Translations under genes and position numbers: made by a program
Notes under the pieces: model-generated
Databases searched by the model: none
What the model saw: the letters and a program-made list of their open reading frames with translations, nothing else
What the model was told of the DNA's origin: nothing
DNA from: Cellulosimicrobium terreum
GTDB lineage: Bacteria > Actinomycetota > Actinomycetes > Actinomycetales > Cellulomonadaceae
Reading direction: 5' to 3'
Assembly (NCBI GenBank): GCA_014803435.1
Contig: JACYFD010000002.1
Coordinates: forward strand, 597,026-661,025
DNA length: 64,000 nt
In this document: positions 24,143 through 36,262 of the stretch, piece by piece
Numbering within the stretch: the stretch's first letter is position 1
Layout of the letters: each line of letters opens with the position of its first letter

Positions 24143-25026
24143 CGGGCTGCGCCTCCTGCGGTGCCGGCCGTGCCCGCGGGCACCGCGTCGTCGGTCCGCC
24201 CGCGCACGAACCCGCCGCGCTCACCCGTGAGGCTCGGGAAGGAGCCGAGGAGCTTGCGCGTGTACTCGTGCTGGGCGCCGTGGTAGATGTTCTCGGCCGT
24301 GTCCAGCTCGACGATCCGTCCCTGGAGCATGACCGCGATGCGGTCGGAGATCTCGAGCAGGAGCGGCAGGTCGTGCGTGATGAAGATGACCGAGAATCCG
24401 AACTCCTTGCGCAGGTCCGAGATCTGCTGGAGGATCTCGCGCTGCACGAGGACGTCGAGCGCCGTCGTGGGCTCGTCCATGATCATCAGCTGCGGCTTGA
24501 GCGCGAGCGCCATGGCGATCATGACGCGTTGGCGCATGCCGCCCGAGAGCTCGTGGGGGTAGGACTTGAGGCGGTCGCGGCCGACGCCGACGAGGTCGAG
24601 CAGCTGCGCGCACTCCTCGGTCCGCTCTGCCTTGCTCATGCGCGGGCGGTGCGTGGTGAAGACGTCGCCGAGCTGCTTGCCGATGTTCACGACCGGGTTC
24701 AGCGAGTTCATCGCACCCTGGAACACCATCGAGGCCTTGTCCCAGCGGAACCGGCGCATCTCGACCTCGCTGAGCGCGTTGAGGTCGACGTCGGCGCCCG
24801 ACTCGTCGTGGAAGATCGCGGTGCCGGACGGGATGACCGCCGGCGGCTTGAGCAGACGCTGGATGCCGTAGGCGAGCGAGGTCTTCCCGCAGCCCGACTC
24901 GCCGGCGAGACCGAGGATCTCCCCGCGGTGCAGCGTGAGGGAGACGTCGCTGACGGCCTCGACCGGGGGGTCGACGTCGTAGACCACGCTGAAGTTCGAG
25001 ACCGTCAGCAGGGGTTCGGTGTTCAC
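24139..25026 (-). CDS. Opp-type ABC ATPase (OppD-like)
   Basis: Partner ATPase. 295 residues from GTG 25026, which has AGGA 7 nt upstream; the frame extends further but without homology. Walker A GESGCGKTS, signature LSGGMRQRVMIAMAL, Walker B LMIMDEPTTALDV. In place of the usual ISQDPMTSLNP is FQGAMNSLNPVVN, a variant seen in sugar-type Opp systems. A strong hairpin separates it from the binding-protein gene. Confidence 0.91.
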   Translation of the reverse strand: MNTEPLLTVSNFSVVYDVDPPVEAVSDVSLTLHRGEILGLAGESGCGKTSLAYGIQRLLKPPAVIPSGTAIFHDESGADVDLNALSEVEMRRFRWDKASMVFQGAMNSLNPVVNIGKQLGDVFTTHRPRMSKAERTEECAQLLDLVGVGRDRLKSYPHELSGGMRQRVMIAMALALKPQLMIMDEPTTALDVLVQREILQQISDLRKEFGFSVIFITHDLPLLLEISDRIAVMLQGRIVELDTAENIYHGAQHEYTRKLLGSFPSLTGERGGFVRGRTDDAVPAGTAGTAGGAAR

Positions 25027-25060
25027 TCGTCCTACCTTGTTTCTGTGCTGTGAGCGGGGC

Positions 25061-25114
25061 CGTGCAGGATGGGTGCGCCTCGGGCCTGCGCCCTCGGCGC
25101 ACCCATCCTGCACG
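25061..25114 (-). terminator. 19-bp hairpin between binding-protein and ATPase genes
   Basis: Perfect arms of 19 bp (25061-25079 and 25096-25114) with core CAGGATGGGTGCGCC and a 16-nt loop, no T-run. It lies after the solute-binding gene in the direction of transcription and could reduce read-through into the ATPase and permease genes. Confidence 0.55.
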
Positions 25115-25140
25115 TGTGGTGTCACACGAGCCTCAGGGCA

Positions 25141-26820
25141 TCAGCCGGCGGGCTTGAGCTCCGTGAGGATGAGCACCGAGCTCGGCTGCGTCGGGTCCGC
25201 ATTGATGTACGGGTCCTCGTCGCTGGGCCAGCCGACGTAGTTGCGCGAGTTGAACTCCGTGATGAACGGTCGCGTCCCGATCGGCATCGCCGGGACCTCC
25301 TCGACGAAGATCTTCTGCGCCGTGGCGATGGCCTCGGCACGCGCCTCGTCGTCGGTCGCGGCGATGTAGGAGTCGAGCGCGGCGGTCGCCTCGGGGCTGT
25401 CGAAGCGCCCGAAGTTGAAGTCCGCGGGCTCGCCGATCGGCTTGAGCCAGCGGCCGTCCATCGTGTCGCTGTACAGGTCCCAGGGCGTGGCGCCCGTGTC
25501 GGTCCAGTTCAGGACGGCGTCGAAGTCGCCGTTCTGGCGGGCGGCCCACCAGGAGTCCTGGTCCGGCGTGTCCACAGCGGCCTCGACACCGATCGCCTTG
25601 ACGGAGTCGGAGATCAGGCTGATGCCCGTGACGTAGTCGTTCCAGCCCTGCGGGACGCTGAGCGTGAACGTGACCGGGTCACCCTCGGGGTCGATCAGCT
25701 TGTCGCCCTCGTAGGTGTAGCCGGCGTCGGTGAGGACCTGCTTGGCGCCGTCGACGTCGACCGTGAAGTCCTTGCCGACGTACTCCTCGGAGATGTACGC
25801 GTCGCCGGCAGGCGTCGGCAGGCCGGTGACCGACGTCAGCACGGGGACGCCGCCCTCGCGGGCGATCTCCTGGTGCTGGGTGCGGTCGATGACCATGTTG
25901 ACCGCCTTGCGGAAGGCGACGTCGTCGAACGGCTTCTTCGTGGTGTTGACGAACATCATGTCCGTACCGAGACCGGCCGGAGCCCAGTAGATGTTGTGCT
26001 CAGGGTCCTTGTCGACGTAGGCGGACTGCACGTTGGGCAGGAACGCCTGGGCCCAGTCGGCGTCGCCGTTGGCGAGAGCCGTCGTCAGGGCGTTGTTGTC
26101 GTTGTACGACACGTAGTACAGGGTCGGGACCGCGAGCTCGCCGCCCCAGTAGTCGTCGCGCGCGGTGAGCTCGACGCTCTCCGTGCTGAAGTTGGACAGC
26201 GTGTACGGGCCGGTGCCGATGGGCTCGGGGTTGGTCTCCGTCGTCGGGTCCGCGATGCCCTCCCAGACGGCCTTCGGCACGACGAACCGGTGCAGCGCCT
26301 TGTCCTGCTTGGCGAACATCGGGGTGTTGAACGTGACCGTGACGACGTCGCCCTCGGTCTCGACGCTCTTGACGCCGATCGCGGCGGTGTCGAGCGCGGG
26401 GGTGTCGACGAGGATCTGGTACGAGTACGCGATGTCCTCGGCCGTCATGTCGCTGCCGTCGTTGAACTTCACGCCCTCGCGTGCCGTGAGCGCGACCGAC
26501 GTGTAGTCGTCGGACCAGGCGATCTCGGAGGCGAGCCACGGGCGGACCTCGTCCGACGGGTTCACCAGGTTGACGATGCCGACGGGCTCGTAGATCGCGT
26601 TGACGTAGCCGAGCTTGAGCGCGGACGAGTCGCCGATCCACGGGTTGTTCGACTCGGTCGCGATCGCACCGTCGGGCTTCGCGATGGTCAGTGCTGCGGT
26701 GCCCTGACCCTCGCTGGCGGCGCCGGTGCTCTCCGGCTCGTCACCGCCGGACGACGAGCAGCCTGCCAGCACGAGCGTTGTCGCGATGCCGAGGGCGATC
26801 GCAGAGGCCTTGAACCTCAT
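25141..26820 (-). CDS. family 5 extracellular solute-binding lipoprotein
   Basis: Captures the substrate for the Opp-type importer. 559 residues: signal peptide with lipobox LAGC (C21), Ser/Gly linker, then the SBP family 5 fold with GVKFNDGSDMTAEDIAYSYQ and later FRKAVNMVIDRTQ. ATG 26820 follows AAGGAG with 9-nt spacing; an upstream in-frame ATG lacks a signal peptide. It is the first transporter gene, 94 bp after the GH3 gene. That neighbour favours beta-glucan oligosaccharides over peptides, an inference from context. Confidence 0.9.
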   Translation of the reverse strand: MRFKASAIALGIATTLVLAGCSSSGGDEPESTGAASEGQGTAALTIAKPDGAIATESNNPWIGDSSALKLGYVNAIYEPVGIVNLVNPSDEVRPWLASEIAWSDDYTSVALTAREGVKFNDGSDMTAEDIAYSYQILVDTPALDTAAIGVKSVETEGDVVTVTFNTPMFAKQDKALHRFVVPKAVWEGIADPTTETNPEPIGTGPYTLSNFSTESVELTARDDYWGGELAVPTLYYVSYNDNNALTTALANGDADWAQAFLPNVQSAYVDKDPEHNIYWAPAGLGTDMMFVNTTKKPFDDVAFRKAVNMVIDRTQHQEIAREGGVPVLTSVTGLPTPAGDAYISEEYVGKDFTVDVDGAKQVLTDAGYTYEGDKLIDPEGDPVTFTLSVPQGWNDYVTGISLISDSVKAIGVEAAVDTPDQDSWWAARQNGDFDAVLNWTDTGATPWDLYSDTMDGRWLKPIGEPADFNFGRFDSPEATAALDSYIAATDDEARAEAIATAQKIFVEEVPAMPIGTRPFITEFNSRNYVGWPSDEDPYINADPTQPSSVLILTELKPAG

Positions 26821-26914
26821 GTGACTCTCTCCTTCGAGGTATGTCCGCCCGGCGGGCGCCGGTCGGTGGAGCAGTGGGTGGATCTGGTCGGGTGGAAGGG
26901 TGGCCGCGGTCCGG

Positions 26915-29440
26915 TCACTCCGTGGGGGTCGTGGCGTCCTGCACCCGGACTGCGGTGTCCAGGCGTAGGTCGCGGACGGAACGTCCCGCCCTGATCCGGT
27001 AGTCACCGGAAGGCAGGTGCCAGCGTGCACTGCGGGGGTCCCACACCTCGAGCCGACGGCGCGGGACGGTCACGGTGACGTGCACGGTCTCACCGGCGGC
27101 GGCGTCGACGGAGGCGAAGCCGCCGAGCCAGCGCACCGGCCGGTCGCGGTACGCGTCCGGCGCCGAGCTCGGCGCGGCGGGGGCCTCGAGGTACACCTGG
27201 ACGGTCTCGTGACCGTCCCGGCCCCCGGTGTTGGTCAGGTCGACGCGGACGACGACGTCGCCGTCGGGCGTCAGGGTCGCGGGACCCAGCCCGTCGTAGG
27301 ACCAGGTGGTCCAGCCGAGGCCGTGGCCGAAAGCCGCGGCGGGGACCGTCCCGTCGCGTTCCCAGGCGCGGTAGCCGACGTGCACGCCGTCGTCGTACGC
27401 GACGGTCCCGCGGTCCGGGACGGCGTGCGGCACGGGGACGTCCGCCTCGTCCGCGGGCAGGGTCCAGGGGAGCCGGCCGGCAGCCTCGACGGCTCCCGCC
27501 AGGACGTCCGCGAGAGAGTGGCCGGCCTCCTGGCCGGGGAACCAGACCCACAGGACGGTGCGTGCGCGGTCGAGCCAGGGCAGCAGCACCGGGGCGCCGG
27601 CGTTGACGACCACGACGGCGTCGGGGTCCGCCGCGAGGACACGCTCGACGAGCTCGTCCTGGCGGCCCGGGAGGGCGAGGGAGGTGCGGTCCCAGCCCTC
27701 GGACTCGACCTCCTCGTTGGTCCCGACGACCACGACGGTCAGGTCGGCGGCGCCCGCGGCCTCGACCGCCGCGACGATCTCCTCCTCCGCCGACGGGCCG
27801 GGGACGCGGTGGCGCAGCTCGGCGCGCACCAGGTTCCCGTAGCCCTGGGCGCGGGTGACGAGCAGGCTGACGGTGATCCGGACTCGACGGGCCTCGTCCA
27901 CGTGGACCGTCGTCGGGACGCCGCGGGGGTTGTTGATCGACGAGTCGAGGATGACCTCGACACCGGACCGGGTCGGGTCCTGCGCGACGACGGTGCCGTC
28001 GATCTCGACCGTGTGCCCGGGGACCGTGCCGACCTCGATCACGTGGTCGCCCTCCTCGTGGAGCAGGACGTCCGCCTCGAGGACGACGGTGTCGACCTCG
28101 GGAGGCAGCTCGCGCAGGAACCCGTCCCACCGGGGCAGCGCCTCCGTGCGCAGCACGGCGCCGGCGGCGTCGCGCCACGTGACGGTGACCGCCTCGCCGC
28201 GCAGAGAGCGTCCCTCCAGGTCGAGGCGGGGGGCGAGCTCGCGCGGGTCGCCGCCGCGGGCCACCGTCAGCTGCGCGTCCGGGTAGCGTGCGGCGAGACC
28301 CTCGGCCGGCATGACGACGTGCTCCGGGAGCACGGTCGAGCTGCCGCCGCCGAGGACGTGGGGGAGCACGGCGTTCGGCCCGACGAGGGCGATCGAGCGC
28401 GGTGCGGGCCGGTCCCAGACCGGGTTCTGCGCGTCGGAGCGCAGGACGACCGTCGAGCGGGCCGCGGTGCGACGCACGAGGGCGCGCAGATCGCCGTCGT
28501 GCGTGACGGGCCGTGCTGGCCCGCCCGCCGGCCCCTCGACCGCGCCGACGCGGCGGGCGAGCAGCAGGATGCGCGCGACCTTGTCGTCGATCTCGGCCTC
28601 GGGCACGAGCCCGTCCTCGACCGCGCGGACCAGCCGATCCTCCCAGGGGCCGCCCGGACCGGGCATCACGAGGTCGAGACCGCCGTTCGCGGACTGCTCG
28701 GTCGTGCGGGTGGCGACCCAGTCGGAGACGACCACGCCGTCGAAGCCGAGCTCGTCCTTGAGGACGTCGGTGAGCAGGTGGCGGTGCGCGGTCATGGGGC
28801 CCTGCTCGGTGCCGTCGTCCACCTGGTTGTACGCGGCCATCACGGTCCACGTGCCGGCCTCGACGGCTGCCTCGAACGGCGCGAGGTAGACCTCGCGCAG
28901 CGAGCGCTCGTCGACGTGGGACGTGTACGTGGTGCGGTCGGTCTCGGAGTCGTTCGCGACGTAGTGCTTGACGCTCGCGGCGACGCCCTGGTCCTGGAGG
29001 CCGCGCACGACCCCGGTGCCGACCTCGGCGGTCAGGTACGGGTCCTCCGAGTAGCACTCGAAGTGCCGGCCGCCCGCCGGCGTGCGCTGGATGTTGACCT
29101 GGGGAGCGAGCACGACGTCGACCCCGTGGTCGCGTGCCTCCCGGCCGAACGCCTGACCGGTCTCGAACGCGACGTCGCGGTCCCAGGTCGCGCCGATCGC
29201 GCTCGGGCAGGGGAACAGGACCGAGGTCTCGCCCTCGACCTCACCGGTCCCACGCACACCCACCGGGCCGTCCGACATGACGACCGGCCGCAGCCCGAGC
29301 TCGTCCAGGGCGTGGGTGCGCCACATGGACGAGCCGGTCAGGAGCAGCACCTTCGTCCGCAGCGGGAGATCCTGCGCGGTCTGGCGCAGGGTCTCGAGCT
29401 CCGCTGCGGCGGCTGCTCCTGGGGGGGACTGCAGTGTCAC
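26915..29440 (-). CDS. GH3 beta-glucosidase with inserted PA14-like region
   Basis: Cytoplasmic glycosidase, no signal peptide, that would hydrolyse imported beta-linked oligosaccharides. 841 residues: TIM barrel with SDGPVGVRG, the KHYVAND motif and nucleophile D240 in GVVVSDW; a second alpha/beta domain with NEEVESEGWDR as probable acid/base loop; a PA14-like insertion (about 380-500, ending EIDGTVVAQDPTRSG); a C-terminal Fn3-like domain (VRVDLTNTGGRDGHETVQVYL). GTG 29440 follows GAGGGAG. The promoter overlaps a TetR-type operator. Likely specificity is cello-, gentio- or sophoro-oligosaccharides. Confidence 0.93.
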   Translation of the reverse strand: MTLQSPPGAAAAAELETLRQTAQDLPLRTKVLLLTGSSMWRTHALDELGLRPVVMSDGPVGVRGTGEVEGETSVLFPCPSAIGATWDRDVAFETGQAFGREARDHGVDVVLAPQVNIQRTPAGGRHFECYSEDPYLTAEVGTGVVRGLQDQGVAASVKHYVANDSETDRTTYTSHVDERSLREVYLAPFEAAVEAGTWTVMAAYNQVDDGTEQGPMTAHRHLLTDVLKDELGFDGVVVSDWVATRTTEQSANGGLDLVMPGPGGPWEDRLVRAVEDGLVPEAEIDDKVARILLLARRVGAVEGPAGGPARPVTHDGDLRALVRRTAARSTVVLRSDAQNPVWDRPAPRSIALVGPNAVLPHVLGGGSSTVLPEHVVMPAEGLAARYPDAQLTVARGGDPRELAPRLDLEGRSLRGEAVTVTWRDAAGAVLRTEALPRWDGFLRELPPEVDTVVLEADVLLHEEGDHVIEVGTVPGHTVEIDGTVVAQDPTRSGVEVILDSSINNPRGVPTTVHVDEARRVRITVSLLVTRAQGYGNLVRAELRHRVPGPSAEEEIVAAVEAAGAADLTVVVVGTNEEVESEGWDRTSLALPGRQDELVERVLAADPDAVVVVNAGAPVLLPWLDRARTVLWVWFPGQEAGHSLADVLAGAVEAAGRLPWTLPADEADVPVPHAVPDRGTVAYDDGVHVGYRAWERDGTVPAAAFGHGLGWTTWSYDGLGPATLTPDGDVVVRVDLTNTGGRDGHETVQVYLEAPAAPSSAPDAYRDRPVRWLGGFASVDAAAGETVHVTVTVPRRRLEVWDPRSARWHLPSGDYRIRAGRSVRDLRLDTAVRVQDATTPTE

Positions 29441-29479
29441 GTCGTGGCTCCCTCGTCGTCGAGCGGCTTGTAGGCCGTG

Positions 29480-29508
29480 AACTTACCGTCAAGTTAGTAA
29501 GTTAGCAA
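29480..29508 (-). promoter_or_regulatory. GH3-transporter promoter with overlapping operator
   Basis: On the minus strand TTGCTA (29508-29503), a 17-bp spacer and TAAGTT (29485-29480). Inverted repeat AACTTAC (29480-29486) / GTAAGTT (29497-29503) and direct repeat AAGTTAG lie inside it, so a bound repressor would block the polymerase. The regulator is probably the divergent TetR gene at 29662. Confidence 0.55.
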
Positions 29509-29661
29509 GAACCTGTGTTTGCCCAGGTCACAGCGATACCGAACTGTGATGTTTGCGGATCTCGGCAGCGAAGCGCTTCCAGACGTGCGTAGGATCTGCC
29601 CCGACAGCAGCGGCGCCGACCGACCGGCGGGCGACGTAGCGAGACGGGATGTGACCACGGC

Positions 29662-30360
29662 ATGAGCTCGACGAGGCGCCCACCACGTGTCCGGCAGGAG
29701 ACGCTCAAGCGGCGGGAGGAGATCCTCAAGGCGGCGATGACGACCTTCGGGAGCAAGGGCTATCACAACGGCCCCCTCACGGAGATCGCGGAGCAGGTCG
29801 ACATGACCCACGCCGGGATCCTCCACCACTTCGGGTCCAAGGACCATCTCCTCACCGAGGTGCTGCGCTACCGCGACGAGACCGATGTCGCCGGGCTCGA
29901 CGGCCGGCACATCCCCGGTGGCGTGGACATGTTCCGGCACCTGGTGCGCACGGCGTTCCTCAACGCCCAGCGCGCGGGGCTCGTGCAGACGTACGCCGTG
30001 CTCTCCGCGGAGTCGGTCACCGACGACCACCCGGCGCGGGAGTTCTTCCAGGTGCGGTACCGGACCCTGCGCAACGAGGCCGTCGAGGCGTTCGAGGGGA
30101 TGTGCACGGAGCGCGGGGTGGACGCGCCGGCCTCGGTCCGCCACGCCGCGGCGGCGATCCTCGCCGTGATGGACGGACTCCAGATCCAGTGGCTCCTCGA
30201 CCCGACCCGGGTCGACCTCGGGGAGGCGAGCTCCTTCGCGATCGACGCCATCGTCTCGTCGGTGCTCGACCCCCAGGGCTCACCGCTGGGTTCGTCGCCG
30301 GGCTCGTCGTCGAGCACGGTCCCGGGTGCCGGGTCGGACGCGGAGCTCACCGGCGCCTGA
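29662..30360 (+). CDS. TetR family regulator of the GH3-Opp unit
   Basis: 232 residues, N-terminal HTH (RREEILKAAMTTFGSKGYHNGPLTEIAEQVDMTHAGILHHFGSKDHLL by position 24-70) and a ligand domain resembling those of actinobacterial sugar-linked TetR proteins. ATG 29662. Divergent from the GH3 gene across a 221-bp AT-richer region with repeat-based operator candidates, so it probably represses the glycosidase and transporter until an oligosaccharide is present. The inducer is inferred. The C-terminal 25 residues are a Ser/Gly/Pro tail. Confidence 0.86.
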   Translation: MSSTRRPPRVRQETLKRREEILKAAMTTFGSKGYHNGPLTEIAEQVDMTHAGILHHFGSKDHLLTEVLRYRDETDVAGLDGRHIPGGVDMFRHLVRTAFLNAQRAGLVQTYAVLSAESVTDDHPAREFFQVRYRTLRNEAVEAFEGMCTERGVDAPASVRHAAAAILAVMDGLQIQWLLDPTRVDLGEASSFAIDAIVSSVLDPQGSPLGSSPGSSSSTVPGAGSDAELTGA

Positions 30361-30381
30361 CCGGCAGCCACCCGGGACGGC

Positions 30382-30412
30382 TTGGCATCCGGGCACCCGG
30401 CGTGCGTATCAT
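30382..30412 (+). promoter_or_regulatory. lysC promoter candidate
   Basis: TTGGCA (30382-30387), a 19-bp spacer and TATCAT (30407-30412), giving a 5' UTR of about 60 nt with GGAG 7 nt before the lysC GTG. Confidence 0.4.
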
Positions 30413-30480
30413 CGAGCGACCCACAAGCACCCGGCGGGCCGTTGAGAGAGACGGAGGCCGGCGACAGATGGAGCAAGCAC

Positions 30481-32935
<2,455 letters not shown>

Positions 32936-32941
32936 GACCGG

Positions 32942-35900
32942 TCAGCCGTCGCCGAACAGGCCGCGGACGTCGTCGGCGGTGAGTCCCTGGGAGAAGACGT
33001 CCTCGTCGTCGCCCAGCACGGCCCCGACCACCCGGGCCTTGCGCTCCTTGAGCTCCATGACCTTCTCCTCGATCGTGCCCGCGGCGACGAGGCGGAACAC
33101 CATGACGTTGCGGGTCTGGCCGATCCTGTGGGTGCGGTCGACGGCCTGCGCCTCGGTCGCAGGGTTCCACCAGGGGTCGAGGATGTAGACGTAGTCGGCC
33201 TCGGTGAGGTTCAGCCCGAACCCGCCGGCCTTGAGGCTGATCAGGAAGAGGGGTGCGGTGCCCTCGCGGAAGCCTTGCACGACGTCCGACCGCCGTCGGG
33301 TCGAGCCGTCGAGCGACGCGAACTCGATGCCCGCCGCCCGGCACCGGTCCGCGACGAGCGCCAGGTAGCTGGTGAACTGCGAGAACACGAGCGCGCGGTG
33401 CCCCTCCGCGATCACCTCGACGAGCTGCTCGAACAGCACGTCCAGCTTGCTCGACGGCACGCCTGCGTGCGCGCCGTCCTCGATGAGGCTGGCGTCGAGC
33501 GCCATGCGGCGCATGACCGACAGGGACCGGAAGATCGCGATGCGGTTGCTGTCGTAGTCGTCCAGCAGCCCGAGGACCCGGCGGCGTTCGCGCTGGAGCC
33601 GTGCGTCGTAGGCGCGGCGGTGCCTCGGCGCGAGCTCGACGGTCAGGACCTGTTCCTGGCGGTCGGGCAGCTCGGGCGCCACCTGCTCCTTGGTGCGGCG
33701 CAGCAGCAGCGGGCGGACCCGGCGGCGCAGCCGGGCGACGCGTTCGCGCGCGAGGGTGCGGGCGTCCTCGTCAGCGTTCGGCCGTGACGCCGCCTCCACG
33801 GGCTTGGCGTAGTCCTCGCGGAACCGTTGCAGCGACGGGTACAGGCCGGGCGCGACGACGGCGAGCAGCGCCCACAGCTCGGTGACGTCGTTCTCCATCG
33901 GCGTGCCCGTGATGGCGAGCTTGAACGGTGCGCGCAGCGCACGGGCGCACGCGTTGCCGCGGCTCGCGTGGTTCTTCACGAACTGCGCCTCGTCGAGCAC
34001 CAGGCCCGCCCACTCGAGCGCCGCGAAGTCCGCGTGGTCCAGGCGGAAGATCGCGTAGGACGTCAGGACGACGTCCGCGTCGGCCGCGTCCTGGGCCAGC
34101 GGCGTCGAGGCGCGCGCGCCCGTCGTCGCGCGGACCGCCACCCGCAGCGCGGGGGCGAACCTCGCCGCCTCCGCCGCCCAGTTCCCCACGACCGACGCGG
34201 GCGCGACGACGAGGAACGGCGCGGACGCGCCCGTCCCCTCCCGTGCGTGCGCGAACAGCGCGAGCGCCTGCAGCGTCTTGCCGAGGCCCATGTCGTCGGC
34301 CAGGATGCCGCCCAGCCCGTGCTCGTAGCAGAAGGCGAGCCATTCGAAGCCCTGCTGCTGGTAGGGGCGCAGCTCGGCCTTGAGGCCCGGCGGCGGCGGG
34401 AGCTGCTCCGGGCGCGTCGCGCCGTCCCCGGTGGTCAGCGCGAGGAGGCCACCGACCGACTGCCGCCACCGCGCGGACTGCTCGACGACGTCGGACACCT
34501 CCTCCAGCTCGCCCCACAGGCTCGCCTGGTGGCGGCTGATCCGGGTCCTGCCGGGCTGGTCGCTGAGCCGGGCGGCCTCCTCCAGGAGCGCGCGGAGCCG
34601 GTCGAGGGCCGGGTGGTCGAGCCGCAGCCACGACCCGTCGACGAGCAGCAGGCGGCCGTCCCCGCGGGCCAGTGCCTGGAGCAGGGTGGGCAGCGGGATC
34701 TGCTGCCCGTCCACGACGACGGCGACCCCGAGGTCGAACCAGTCGTTCTGGTCGGTCTCTGTGGCGGCGAGCCGCACGACGGGCGCCGAGGCCAGCTCGG
34801 TGTACCCGGGGACCGGTCCGGCGTCGACCCGCACGCCCTCGAGGGCGTCGAGCGCGGGGAGCAGCACCTCGGCGGCGTCCAGCGCGTCGGTCCCGGTGAG
34901 GACGTCGTGGTCGCGCAGGCGCAGCCCGGGCAGGACATCCAGCCCACGGAGGGCCCGCTCCACCTCATCCCGCACGCGCTCCTCCGCGGCGACGTCGCGC
35001 AGGTCGGCGTCGAGGGCGGTCACCAGCAGCGGCCGACGCACCGCGCCCGACGGCGTCGCGTACTCCCAGGACCACGCGAGCCGCAGGTGCGTGGGTGACT
35101 CGAAGTTCGCGACGACGACGAGCGTGGGCAGCGCCGGCGCGGGCAGTCTCACGCTGCCGTCGGTGCTGGTCATGGTGACGTGGCGGGCCAGACGCGGGTG
35201 GTACTCGGCCCAGTACTGGTCGGTCTCCGTGGCGGGGATCGCGATCGGCTCGGCATCGAGGAGGTCGATCGTCGTCGCGGAGAGCGCTGCCGGGGTGGGT
35301 CCGAGACGCAGCACGCGGGACTTCCCGCGCTCCTCGATCACGAACAGGCCGTGCTCGCCGACCGCGCCGCGCGACGTCGCAGGGCTGGGCTCGCCGTCGA
35401 GCTCGAGGCGCGGGGCGAGCAGCAGCCCGTCCCCGGTCGCGCCGACGTCGAGCACCACCCGGGCCTCGGCCGCGACCTGGACGACGTCCTTCTTGGTGGT
35501 CCCGACCATCGGGATCCCCAGCTCGACCCCTCGTGCCAGGTGCGGCCACAGCAGGCGGGGGACGAACGATCCCAGGTTCTCCCAGCTGTTCGCGCCGTAG
35601 CGGAACGCTGCCGGGCCGCGCATCGCGCCGAGCTCGAGCAGCCACTGGCGGGTCTGCGGGTCCCAGCGGATCCCGTGGTACTGGTTCCCGATCGACTCCC
35701 AGGAGACCTGGTATCCGCTGCTCCACCCGCCGTTCGGCCCCTGCGTCCCCGGCCGCACCGACAGCGAGAGCGGGCCCGAGGCCTTGCGCCCCAGCCCGTC
35801 CACGCGCACCTGCAGCCCGGCCGGCGTCACCTGTGCAGGGACCGGCTCGACGGCGACGAGCGGCAGCCGGTCGAGCGTCCGCCTCCACAGCGGAACGAGC

Positions 35901-36262
35901 CCACCCGCCGAGCGACCTGGAGACCCGGAGGCAGGTGCAGCACCCGCGAGGGCGTCCCCGGCGGCCAGCTCTGCCGCCTCGATCAGCAGCGCCGCGGCGT
36001 GCTTGCAGTCGATCGAGACGGGGCACGAGCACTCGGCGGTCTCGAGCTCGAGACGCTGCCCGGCGCGGACGAGGTAGACCGTGCACGAGTAGGTGTTCCG
36101 ACCCTGGCCCCGCACCCGGCCGGTCAGCGAGAGATCGCGTCCGTCCCAGCCGACCTCGAGAACCCGACCCTCGGCCTGGTAGGCCGCGCCCCGTCGGTAC
36201 GCCGCCGCGCCGACCAGCGCCGCGACGCTGGAGTCGTCCGGGGCGACGAAGAGGACTGCCAC
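32942..36262 (-). CDS. SWIM zinc-finger SNF2-family helicase
   Basis: DNA translocase of the Swi2/Snf2 family. 1,106 residues from GTG 36262, chosen because similarity starts at VAVLFVAPDD; an upstream ATG at 36361 lies inside the palindromic operator and adds 33 basic residues. SWIM motif CSCPVSIDCKH near residue 80; long middle domain with no known motif; motif I DDMGLGKT near 650, DEAQ box LDEAQFVKN near 756, TGTPMEND near 785, helicase C-terminal domain with FSQFTSYL and RTHRIGQTRNV near 1046. Role unproven: repair, transcription recycling or defence. It sits divergent to the YtrA-type operon. Confidence 0.92.
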   Translation of the reverse strand: MAVLFVAPDDSSVAALVGAAAYRRGAAYQAEGRVLEVGWDGRDLSLTGRVRGQGRNTYSCTVYLVRAGQRLELETAECSCPVSIDCKHAAALLIEAAELAAGDALAGAAPASGSPGRSAGGLVPLWRRTLDRLPLVAVEPVPAQVTPAGLQVRVDGLGRKASGPLSLSVRPGTQGPNGGWSSGYQVSWESIGNQYHGIRWDPQTRQWLLELGAMRGPAAFRYGANSWENLGSFVPRLLWPHLARGVELGIPMVGTTKKDVVQVAAEARVVLDVGATGDGLLLAPRLELDGEPSPATSRGAVGEHGLFVIEERGKSRVLRLGPTPAALSATTIDLLDAEPIAIPATETDQYWAEYHPRLARHVTMTSTDGSVRLPAPALPTLVVVANFESPTHLRLAWSWEYATPSGAVRRPLLVTALDADLRDVAAEERVRDEVERALRGLDVLPGLRLRDHDVLTGTDALDAAEVLLPALDALEGVRVDAGPVPGYTELASAPVVRLAATETDQNDWFDLGVAVVVDGQQIPLPTLLQALARGDGRLLLVDGSWLRLDHPALDRLRALLEEAARLSDQPGRTRISRHQASLWGELEEVSDVVEQSARWRQSVGGLLALTTGDGATRPEQLPPPPGLKAELRPYQQQGFEWLAFCYEHGLGGILADDMGLGKTLQALALFAHAREGTGASAPFLVVAPASVVGNWAAEAARFAPALRVAVRATTGARASTPLAQDAADADVVLTSYAIFRLDHADFAALEWAGLVLDEAQFVKNHASRGNACARALRAPFKLAITGTPMENDVTELWALLAVVAPGLYPSLQRFREDYAKPVEAASRPNADEDARTLARERVARLRRRVRPLLLRRTKEQVAPELPDRQEQVLTVELAPRHRRAYDARLQRERRRVLGLLDDYDSNRIAIFRSLSVMRRMALDASLIEDGAHAGVPSSKLDVLFEQLVEVIAEGHRALVFSQFTSYLALVADRCRAAGIEFASLDGSTRRRSDVVQGFREGTAPLFLISLKAGGFGLNLTEADYVYILDPWWNPATEAQAVDRTHRIGQTRNVMVFRLVAAGTIEEKVMELKERKARVVGAVLGDDEDVFSQGLTADDVRGLFGDG

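Noticed and set aside
27017-29473. Plus-strand open frame of 818 codons opposite the GH3 gene
   Set aside because: The minus strand carries a complete GH3 enzyme with catalytic motifs; the plus frame has only biased composition.
30361-30480. Lysine riboswitch before lysC
   Set aside because: Only 120 bp separate the genes and no lysine-aptamer core is visible; promoter plus GGAG explains the region.
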